Source of the DNA: Deinococcus marmoris DSM 12784
GTDB lineage: Bacteria; Deinococcota; Deinococci; Deinococcales; Deinococcaceae
Direction: 5' to 3'
Length of the DNA stretch: 64,000 nt
NCBI RefSeq assembly: GCF_000701405.1
Contig: NZ_JNIV01000006.1
Coordinates: 25,418-89,417, forward strand
This document shows positions 1 to 7,036 of the stretch, piece after piece (within the stretch, counting starts at the first letter, position 1; every line of letters begins with the position of its first letter). Both the position numbers and the translations under genes were made by a program. Below the pieces are notes generated by a model. The model ran no database searches. It had not been told where the DNA came from and worked only from the letters and a program-made list of their open reading frames with translations.

Positions 1-77
1 GCAGCTGGGGGAAAAGCAGCATCATGCATCCCGTGCCAGATCCTGGGCCTGCGCAGCCCAGCATGCCATCGTTCTGA

Positions 78-100
78 GGCTTAACCTGGCTAAGGCCCGA
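78..100 (+). repeat. Short dispersed repeat, copy 1
   Basis: The core GGCTTAACCTGGCTAAGG followed by CCCGA matches the copy at 38571 at 22 of 23 positions. Related copies lie at 413 and, inverted, at 6291-6320. The similarity stops shortly after the core here. The rest of positions 1-319 shows no convincing gene on either strand. Confidence 0.6.
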
Positions 101-319
101 CAGGCTGGGGAGAGCGCGTTTGCCCGCGACGACGCGCAGCTGTACACCCGCATACCCCACTCTACCTGTGCCTTGCCGCCCTGTACGGTGTGCTGGCGTT
201 CAGGCGCAGGGACCAGTAGGCGGGAGCAGTGGGCGGCCTGACTGTCCGCGGGCGAAACGATTTTGACTATTCGCCAGAGCAGGCTGACTCTGGCGTGTCC
301 AGCCGCAGGACCGGGACTC

Positions 320-414
320 TTACGGAAGGGGCGGTCCAGGCGTCGTGCTGTCCGCCAGTCCGTGTTCCATGGCCCGGCGAGCCAGTTCCACGCGGTTGTG
401 TAGGCCCAGCTTGG
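320..414 (-). pseudogene. LuxR-type HTH C-terminal remnant
   Basis: The minus strand reads KLGLHNRVELARRAMEHGLA and then a short tail to a TAA at 320-322. This is the typical last helix region of a LuxR/NarL-family response regulator (recognition helix followed by NRVELARRA). Nothing upstream in the same frame continues the domain. The similarity stops where the dispersed repeat at 413 begins, so the repeat probably truncated the gene. Only about 30 codons remain and no function is expected. Confidence 0.5.
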
Positions 415-632
415 GCTTAACCTGGCGAAGGCCCAATTTTTGGCCAACTCGGATGAGAGGTCGAGTTTTACTGTCTGACACGCCTACCGTAAGCATCGTC
501 CGCGAGGCTGCTGCTTGCGAAAACCTGTCGCCATTACTCTAAATTTTGCAATAGAGATACACAATCCAGGAACGCTGCTTTCTACGGGACGCCCTCTGGA
601 TCACACAAATGTTCATTATCGCAAGGCTCGCA
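413..632 (+). repeat. Long dispersed repeat, copy A (pairs with 38570-38786)
   Basis: About 220 bp beginning GGGCTTAACCTGGCGAAGG are alignable by eye, roughly three-quarters identical with small gaps, to 38570-38786. Shared landmarks include a GTCTGACACGCCTACC block and a GCCCTCTGG block followed by CACAAATG. No ORF is conserved between the copies, which argues for a non-autonomous element or a decayed IS end. Positions 633-772, between this repeat and the lipoprotein gene, show nothing recognisable apart from an inverted duplication of GTGTGGGGACAGACG near 715-742. Confidence 0.65.
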
Positions 633-772
633 GCCGGGAAAGTGAAAGGATCTCGGCCCTCAGAAAGTCTGGACCTCAGAACTCGCTCCGGATCATCTAG
701 AAGTCGCGGTCAGGTGTGGGGACAGACGCGTCTGTCCCCACACCTGACCACTGTCCATTCACGGCTGACTGT

Positions 773-3229
773 TCAGTTCAGCAGCGTCAGGTGGGAGCAA
801 GCTTGAGTGGCGCACCCGTCGTAGGTCACCACCGCCACACCGCCGTTACGGGTGGTGATCATTCTGGAGATCCGGCCCACGGGGGTGGACGTCATCTTCA
901 GGCTGCTGGTCTCCAGGCGAATGGCCTTGAATCCATTTTGCAGCCACAACACGCCCGGCGTCGCCGCGTCAAGGCCAATGACGATGAAGTTTTGCGGCCC
1001 AGGCAGGGTCGCCCTGGAGATCACCGTGGACACGCGGCCGTCCGGATCCCGGCGATTCAGATTATTGTTGATATCTGTAAGCCAGATGGTGCCGTCATTG
1101 CCGATGGCCGCCGTGAAAAATGGATACCCGTCCAGGCGCGTCCCCAGATCACGCACCGCGCCCGTCACGGTATTGACTACCACCGGAAGATCTGTGCTCA
1201 AAGCCAGATACAGCAACGTCTTCCCATCGGGACTGACCAGAAATTCTGTATTGTCCAGGGAATAAACGCGCGTCCGGTCCATGACGGCCACCTCGCCCGT
1301 CACCGGGTTCCAGCGGGTCAGCACCAGGCGCTGGTCTGCAGCGTCGCGGCCGACATACCACAGCCGTCCATCGGCGTCCGAGACAGCCTGACCCATACCT
1401 TCCGGTTTGACCACGGTGGTGAAGGTGCCGTCCGGTCTGACCAGCTTGGCCTGTGTGCCACCATTCGCGTACGGCAGGGCGACCACGTCACCGTTGCTCA
1501 GGCCGGCCAGTTGGCCCACCTCTGGCAACGTCACTGTGGCGGCCACGCCGCTGGACGTGAACCGTTTGAGCACCTGGTCATAGGAGTTGTTGGTCTGCGT
1601 CTCGGCGATGCCAGTCAGGATCCACACGCCACTGCTCACCGGGGCCAGCCCGCGCTCGGACACGCCGCCGTTATTGATCAGCGTCCGCTGGGGGCAGACC
1701 CCCAGGGCCAGCGACACCGAACTGGTGGCCCCGGGGCCGGACACCTCGATGGTCACATCGCGTTGGGTGGGGCTTGCTCCTTTGGCCACGGTGATCGGCA
1801 GCGTGATCTCGGTGCTGGTGTTGGCCCCGAGGGTGACCTGAACGGGCGCCGCACTGACCCCGGCAGGAAGCCCCTTGAGGCTTAAGGTGACTGGCCCTGC
1901 GTAACCGAACAGGCTGACGAGCTGTCCCCGGACAGCTCCCGTTTCTCCCTGACAGACGAATTCCTCAGTACCGAACTGAAGCTTGACGCCGGGTCGCTGG
2001 ACACTAATCGTCCCGAAACCACCGCCCGCTGACCGGCCCGCGCTGTCGTTCACGAGGAGCCGGAAGGGCAGGATGCCCGGGACTGTCCCCGTGTACCGGA
2101 AGGTGAGCTGGGTGTCGAGCTGTTGCGGCGCAAGGCCCAGACCTTGCACGAAGGCGCTCTGCCCCTGGGCGGCCCCGCTGGCAGCTCCCAGGGTGGGCAG
2201 CGTCAGTCGGGATGGCTCCACCGTTAATCCCGGCACGTCGGTGGACAGCGTGACCGCACCGGAAACGCCGCCGACCTGCTGGAACTTGGCGGGCACGCTG
2301 ACCGTTTCATTGGCGGCAAAGGTCAGCGGCGCAGTGCCCAGGTCGACGTTGACGAATGACTCGAACAGCCGGCCTTTGAGCTGCGAGGCCGCCGCCGGGT
2401 CCAGTGACTTCAGCGTGAGGCGCGTCGGGACGTCTGTCTTCGCGCTGTACTCCACGGCGTTCCAACCGGCCTTCAGATCAAGGTCATAGACCACTGAACC
2501 GCTGTTTCCGCAGTCGACGGTTCCACTGGTCCGCGAGGCGGCCGTGCTGTAGATACGGGCCACCGTGCTGCCCGGCACCGTCGATCCCGCCACGAGCTCC
2601 TCATGAATCTCGCCCAGGGGATCACCCTGCGCCGAATACGCGTACAGGCGGCTGAACCGGAAGATGTCAGGGTTGGCGGTGCTGGTCCCCGTGAAGGTAC
2701 ATCCACTGAATGGCGGGGGAAGCAGGGTGGACGAGCGGCCCGTGGAAGGCGGAGCCGCGAGCTTCAGATCCACCTCGCCCGATGCGCTCAGGGTCCCCCG
2801 GGAATTGGCGCTGACGCCATCGGCATTGCCGAGCAGCACGTACCCCGCGGGGAACGTTGCCCCAGTCACGGTACCGCTGATCTTTGCCGGACTGATTGCC
2901 GCGCCGCGCTGCGCCGTGTAGGTCAGCGTGACGGTCTGGTTGGCGTTGACCGTCACCGTCTGCTCGGCAGGAACATCGAACCCGGGCACGGCGGCGCCCT
3001 TGACCGTGACCACGGTCCCCGCCGCGAGTTGTGTGAAGGTCTTGGTTCCGGTCACCGTGTCGTTCCACAGGACCGTGTTCCCCGCTTTGACGGAGACTGG
3101 AGCCGCCGAGACGCCCATCAATTTCACGTTGAGAGCGAAATCGGCGGTGGGCGCAGGACCATTTCCGCCACCACAGGCAGCGAGCGCGGCAGAGAGGGCA
3201 AGGCAAGCAGGAAGTCGAAGTGTCTTCAT
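773..3229 (-). CDS. Large secreted lipoprotein, Ig-like and propeller-like
   Basis: An 818-residue protein starting MKTLRLPACL with a lipoprotein signal peptide; the lipobox is LAAC with Cys19 as the expected lipidation site, followed by a Gly-rich linker. Residues ~27-110 look like a PEGA/Ig-like beta domain (GTKTFTQLAAGTVVTVKG). The middle (~300-500) has further Ig-like stretches in NEW3/Big style. The last ~290 residues alternate short beta strands with Gly-Asp turns, as in a beta-propeller. GAGAG sits just before the ATG. It is probably a surface or periplasmic protein; the substrate is unknown. It diverges from the lipoprotein gene at 3546. Confidence 0.8.
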   Translation of the reverse strand: MKTLRLPACLALSAALAACGGGNGPAPTADFALNVKLMGVSAAPVSVKAGNTVLWNDTVTGTKTFTQLAAGTVVTVKGAAVPGFDVPAEQTVTVNANQTVTLTYTAQRGAAISPAKISGTVTGATFPAGYVLLGNADGVSANSRGTLSASGEVDLKLAAPPSTGRSSTLLPPPFSGCTFTGTSTANPDIFRFSRLYAYSAQGDPLGEIHEELVAGSTVPGSTVARIYSTAASRTSGTVDCGNSGSVVYDLDLKAGWNAVEYSAKTDVPTRLTLKSLDPAAASQLKGRLFESFVNVDLGTAPLTFAANETVSVPAKFQQVGGVSGAVTLSTDVPGLTVEPSRLTLPTLGAASGAAQGQSAFVQGLGLAPQQLDTQLTFRYTGTVPGILPFRLLVNDSAGRSAGGGFGTISVQRPGVKLQFGTEEFVCQGETGAVRGQLVSLFGYAGPVTLSLKGLPAGVSAAPVQVTLGANTSTEITLPITVAKGASPTQRDVTIEVSGPGATSSVSLALGVCPQRTLINNGGVSERGLAPVSSGVWILTGIAETQTNNSYDQVLKRFTSSGVAATVTLPEVGQLAGLSNGDVVALPYANGGTQAKLVRPDGTFTTVVKPEGMGQAVSDADGRLWYVGRDAADQRLVLTRWNPVTGEVAVMDRTRVYSLDNTEFLVSPDGKTLLYLALSTDLPVVVNTVTGAVRDLGTRLDGYPFFTAAIGNDGTIWLTDINNNLNRRDPDGRVSTVISRATLPGPQNFIVIGLDAATPGVLWLQNGFKAIRLETSSLKMTSTPVGRISRMITTRNGGVAVVTYDGCATQACSHLTLLN

Positions 3230-3510
3230 ATTCTCTCAGAATTTTAATGTTTTCCGCTCTGGTGGGTGGAGAGATTTACCACGTTGGACGTATACAGGCG
3301 TCTTGCGCAACCTCTGTGCAGCCTTAAATCGGGGGTTCACAGGTTGAAGAATCGCTTGACCTTCGTCTCTGCAAGGCTCTAAATTGCAGCACCAGCAACT
3401 CCCAGATGACCACTTGACCCAGCGCCGTGGCCAGCCTGCGCAACGACAGCCAACGTCACGTACCCCCAACGGGGGTGGAACTTTTCAGAGCCTCCAGCGC
3501 TCAAATCTGC

Positions 3511-3539
3511 TTGACCCGGCCTGGTGCAGACCTGATAGT
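3511..3539 (+). promoter_or_regulatory. Predicted sigma70-type promoter, leaderless
   Basis: TTGACC (3511-3516) and GATAGT (3534-3539) are separated by 17 bp, which puts the expected transcript start at or next to the ATG at 3546. A leaderless mRNA is therefore likely. This is common in Deinococcus, and no Shine-Dalgarno sequence is visible. Confidence 0.55.
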
Positions 3540-3545
3540 ACGGTG

Positions 3546-4484
3546 ATGAGAAAAATATGTATGGCCCTCGGGCTCACGGCACTGCTCGCCGCTTGCACCA
3601 ACACAACAACCCCGGCGACCGTCAGCAGCATTCAGGTGACCGGCACCTCAAGCATCGTTATCGGGCAGACCAAAACGTTGAGTGCCGTGGCGAAGGATGC
3701 CGGCGGCAACGTGCTCAGTGGCCGCGCGGTCACCTGGACCTCCAGTGCCCCCGAATTGATCAGCGTCGACGCCAGCGGGAAGATCACTGCGCATCATTTC
3801 AGCCTGGAAGAAGCGAAAAAGACGGTGACCATCACCGCGAGCAGCGACGGCAAGACCGGCACGGTTGCCGTCTTGCCTCACGGCTTCGACTTCTCCTGCG
3901 GCACCTACACGTACAGCACTGATTCTGAGACTGTGCCCTTCTTCGCCATGTACACCCGCTTCCGTGCGCCAGACGGCGGCAACATTGAGGCCAACACCGA
4001 TTACGAGGTGGTCGGCCCGGGTGGTTTCAACGAGGGCAAGGCCTATCGTGGCATGGTGTTCCAGAGCACCTCTGCGGGCAGCGGCTACGGTGGCCCGCGT
4101 GCGGTGGCAGGAACGTACAGCGCCTCGCTCAGGGTAGCCGGGGTCAACTACACCGACACCTGCACGGTCGATCCGAAGGTTGTGCTCGGCAACATCAGCA
4201 CGCCCACCGTAACGGTCACTGGCAACAAGGCGTCGTATTCGGGCACTGCCCCCGCCAACACCAAGTTGGTCTACGCCTCGGTGGAAAACGACACGTCTGA
4301 TCACACGACGAGCAGCAAGCTGCTGGCCTCACCAACCTTTAGCCTGCAGGATGAACTCACGCCAACAGCCCCGAGTGGCACCTACAACGCCTGGATTTAC
4401 GCCAGGAACTTCGGCACCACCCTACCCATGCCCGACGTCGTGCTGATGTCCGCTACGTACGTCAGCGTCCTTAAGATTCCCTAA
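3546..4484 (+). CDS. Lipoprotein with bacterial Ig-like (Big_2) domain
   Basis: A 312-residue protein. Start MRKICMALGL is preferred because a signal peptide follows directly and a promoter sits just upstream. The lipobox is LLAAC, Cys16. Residues ~22-100 form a Big_2-type Ig-like domain (VSSIQVTG..., GQTKTLSAVAKDAGG, VTWTSSAPELISVDASGKITA). The remainder is Gly/Thr-rich and beta-rich with two Cys (SCGTYTYS, DTCTVDP) that could form a disulfide. It is probably an outer-surface protein. The partner is unknown. Confidence 0.8.
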   Translation: MRKICMALGLTALLAACTNTTTPATVSSIQVTGTSSIVIGQTKTLSAVAKDAGGNVLSGRAVTWTSSAPELISVDASGKITAHHFSLEEAKKTVTITASSDGKTGTVAVLPHGFDFSCGTYTYSTDSETVPFFAMYTRFRAPDGGNIEANTDYEVVGPGGFNEGKAYRGMVFQSTSAGSGYGGPRAVAGTYSASLRVAGVNYTDTCTVDPKVVLGNISTPTVTVTGNKASYSGTAPANTKLVYASVENDTSDHTTSSKLLASPTFSLQDELTPTAPSGTYNAWIYARNFGTTLPMPDVVLMSATYVSVLKIP

Positions 4485-4514
4485 ACTCACGCCCGACACA
4501 CCGCCTAGCCCTCA

Positions 4515-4541
4515 AGAGGCGTTCCTATCAGGGACGCCTCT
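4515..4541 (+). terminator. Hairpin downstream of lipoprotein gene
   Basis: AGAGGCGT (4515-4522) pairs with ACGCCTCT (4534-4541). The stem can extend by CC/GG, leaving a TATCA loop. It lies 30 bp after the stop codon at 4484. No strong T tract follows, so termination may be weak or the hairpin may act in mRNA stability. Confidence 0.5.
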
Positions 4542-4719
4542 GTGCATATTCGCTGTCCTGGTTGGAATTTATGCGACATCCAGCGGGAGCGATTTGTCAC
4601 ACTCGACCTGCTAAAGGAGTCGTCGAAGCGACCGAGGAAATCGAGGGGAGTTTAAGGAAGCCGCTCCAGAGCGCAAAGTAGAAAATCCGTCCTCCCAGAC
4701 AGCCTTTCCCTGTCAGCGG

Positions 4720-4896
4720 GGAAATTTTGAGGAGTGCCGAGGCGCTGGAGCGGAGCCAGGAATTGGAGCGGGCAAAGCGGAGCGGAAAAGTCAGTTGATC
4801 GCGGAGGCACAAACCGTAGAGACGCGCATCGCGGTGTTACAGCAGGCCAACGCAGAGAGCAAGGAGCAGACGGCTCCAGAGAATGACCCGCCATAG
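4720..4896 (+). pseudogene. Frameshifted coiled-coil C-terminal remnant
   Basis: One frame reads EALERSQELERAKRS and an adjacent frame continues ERKSQLIAEAQTVETRIAVL to a TAG at about 4896. Together they look like the Glu/Lys/Gln-rich coiled-coil tail of a larger protein broken by a one-base shift near 4780. No upstream domain is recognisable. The remainder of 4542-5263 shows no supported gene. Confidence 0.3.
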
Positions 4897-5263
4897 TGTC
4901 AGAGCATCGCCCAGACGCCGCGGTCCCGGCCATGCGAGGTGCTGACGTGGCCGCTGGCGCTGAACCAGGAAAGATCACGCACAGCCTGCATCACCTTGAT
5001 TCCTGGTCAGCACCAGGCACCAAGGTCGATCTTCTATGCTGCACATGGGTGATGTGGCACGGGCAGCCGCTGGGCTGCGGCATGATGCGTGGACGTGACG
5101 CAGGACCGGACTTCCAGCAAGTCCACTCCCAACAAATCGTCTCCCCCCTCCGAAATCGCCCTGTCCTTTCGCTGAGAAGGCGAGTTCGGGGGGAGCGAGC
5201 TTCGCGGTGCTTGTGCAGCTGCTGGGGCAGGGTGGGCAATGGAATGGGCTGGGCGAGGGTTCT

Positions 5264-6064
5264 CTAGATTGACTGGTCCAGGGAGGCCATCTGGGCGGGC
5301 GACAGCACCTGCAGGCTCTCCAGGGAAATCAAGTCGGACAGGCGAACGACGAAAATCACGGCCTCGGCGATGTGCTCCGGGCGCAGGCAGCTCAGGGGCT
5401 GGATGCGGTGCCGGGCGGCCAGACAGGGGACTGGCGTGGTCATGTCCGGCCCCATGGTCGTGAAGCGGACGCTGTCCATCACGTCGTGGTGGCGCATCTG
5501 GTGACCAAGGCACCCGGCACCCGGTATGGAGGACAGCGCCAGCTCGAGAGCCTCGCTGGTCACCGAGGAAATGGTCACGATGCGCCCGATGCCCCGGGCG
5601 CCCATGGAGGGCAGCGCGGCGTAGGTGGTCCGCACCATCCCCAGCACATCACCGCCGAGCATGCCGCGCCAGTCGGTCGTGTCGGTGGCCGGACCGAGCA
5701 GGGTCAGTCCCGCGTTGTTCACCAGGATGTCGATCCGGCCGAACGCGTGGGCGGCACGGTCCACGGCGAACCGGGCCTGGGCCTCGTCCGTCACGTCCGC
5801 GGCCACCACCTCGGCGCGTCCCCCAGCCAACCGCACCTGCTGCGCGAGAGCGTACACATGCGCCTCCCGCCGCGCGACGAGCACCACGTCCACGCCCTGC
5901 TCCGCGAGTGCGAGCGCCGTCGCGGCGCCGATGGCATTGCCCGCCCCCGTCACGACCGCGACCTGCCCCGCCAGGTTGCGGGGGCCCCCCGGCGTGGGCG
6001 CACCGGGCGCGGAATGGGTGGCAAGCGGCAGGAGATCGGCTCCGTCGTCTCGGTGACTCGACAT
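5264..6064 (-). CDS. Degenerate short-chain dehydrogenase/reductase (SDR)
   Basis: From the ATG at 6064 the product is 266 residues. The NAD(P)-binding Rossmann start is clear (VAVVTGAGNAIGAATALALA), as are the NNAG motif (DILVNNAGLTLLG) and the catalytic-Ser strand (RIVTISSVTSEAL). The C-terminal PEHIAEAVIFVVRLSD also fits SDRs. However, the YxxxK catalytic pair that should follow ~12 residues after the Ser is absent; the stretch SIPGAGCLGHQMRHHDVMD replaces it. The gene therefore either encodes a non-catalytic SDR or is decaying. No clear Shine-Dalgarno sequence is seen, and the frame stays open further upstream, so the start is uncertain. Confidence 0.6.
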   Translation of the reverse strand: MSSHRDDGADLLPLATHSAPGAPTPGGPRNLAGQVAVVTGAGNAIGAATALALAEQGVDVVLVARREAHVYALAQQVRLAGGRAEVVAADVTDEAQARFAVDRAAHAFGRIDILVNNAGLTLLGPATDTTDWRGMLGGDVLGMVRTTYAALPSMGARGIGRIVTISSVTSEALELALSSIPGAGCLGHQMRHHDVMDSVRFTTMGPDMTTPVPCLAARHRIQPLSCLRPEHIAEAVIFVVRLSDLISLESLQVLSPAQMASLDQSI

Positions 6065-6290
6065 AGAGGAAGTGTGGACGCTCCAGCCAAAGTCCACCAC
6101 CCGCCGCCGCCGCCTCGTGCTCCGGAGATGAAAAGCGGCACGCTCACTGGCGTTGAGGAAAGTCAGATTGTGCTGCGCAACCATCTGCAGAGTGATGCTT
6201 AAATGCGTCGTAGACACACTCCAGCGTAGGTCATTTTGCGCTGTGACACCTCTGTGCATGGCGAGCGATACGGTGTCCCTATGCCACGTC

Positions 6291-6320
6291 CCAAATTTCG
6301 ACCTTCGCCAGGTTAAGCCC
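6291..6320 (-). repeat. Short dispersed repeat, copy 3 (inverted)
   Basis: On the minus strand this reads GGGCTTAACCTGGCGAAGG followed by an AT-rich stretch and GG. It matches the first ~30 bp of the repeats at 413 and 38570 and then diverges. It lies in the 3' region between the HTH gene (6382) and the SDR gene. Confidence 0.6.
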
Positions 6321-6340
6321 TTCCGTTGCAGTGTCATGAG

Positions 6341-6374
6341 GGTAGAGCCGGCACCTGGCGCCTCCGGCTCTACC
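6341..6374 (-). terminator. Perfect 11-bp hairpin after the HTH gene
   Basis: GGTAGAGCCGG (6341-6351) is complementary to CCGGCTCTACC (6364-6374) across a 12-nt loop. It sits 8-41 bp beyond the stop of the leftward HTH gene. The T tract is weak. Confidence 0.5.
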
Positions 6375-6381
6375 AGGCTGC

Positions 6382-6774
6382 TCAGTCCTGTTTGACCAGT
6401 CGTTGCGCCGTCGTGGCGCTAATGCCCAGTCCGGCCCCGATCTGAACGTAGCTGTGGCCAGCAGCCCGCAGGGCACGGGCCTCGGGCCGGAGACCAGGCT
6501 CAATGCGGGGCCGCAGACTCAGCCCATGGCGCGTCCCCCATTTGCTGAGTACCTGGTTGCTGTAGCCGTACTCGACTTCCATTGCCGCCAGGCAACCCAA
6601 CCGATTCAACTCGCGGATGAACCAGTCGCGTGCGTAATACCGGGGTAATCCCTCTGCCTGCACCTCCGCCTCCGTCCAGTTCTGCTTCAGATCATTCTGG
6701 TGCCGCCGCACCGCCTGCGTCTCCTGTGGCGTCAGCCCCAATACGCGTCCAACACGTGCATTCCGTGTGTGCAT
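6382..6774 (-). CDS. Small helix-turn-helix protein beside giant transposase
   Basis: A 130-residue protein, MHTRNARVGRVLG. The start at 6774 is fixed by AAGGAGG 9 nt upstream. The C-terminus (EARALRAAGHSYVQIGAGLG then ISATTAQRLVKQD) is a resolvase/Hin-type HTH: a helix, a turn at AGLGIS and a recognition helix. The middle (GLTPQETQAVRRHQNDLKQNWTEAE) is helical and may be a second DNA-binding or multimerisation segment. It diverges from the 852-aa DDE protein across 262 bp, so it may be its DNA-binding accessory or repressor; that pairing is inference. Confidence 0.65.
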   Translation of the reverse strand: MHTRNARVGRVLGLTPQETQAVRRHQNDLKQNWTEAEVQAEGLPRYYARDWFIRELNRLGCLAAMEVEYGYSNQVLSKWGTRHGLSLRPRIEPGLRPEARALRAAGHSYVQIGAGLGISATTAQRLVKQD

Positions 6775-7036
6775 GCCTGCCCTCCTTTTTGGCGTTCTGA
6801 AAATCCTTTCTGGATTTCCGCCTCCTTCCTCTGCTGCACCTCCGTGACCCTTCTTATGCACTTCCAGCTCGCGCCCTGCGAGGCGGTTCGTACCAGGATT
6901 GCGCCCGCACATATGCCCGAAATCGCAGCCGGCTGCGGCATCATTGGGATCACGTGACCCCATATCCTGACGTTTCAACACCACCACCTGTGAAAATTCA
7001 CCGCATAGGGAAGACGACTAAAATCGGGGGCACCTT

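Noticed and set aside
4896..5267. Plus-strand ORF opposite the SDR end
   Set aside because: Arg/Gly/Ser-rich translation without motif; it overlaps the 3' end of the better-supported SDR gene by a few bases.
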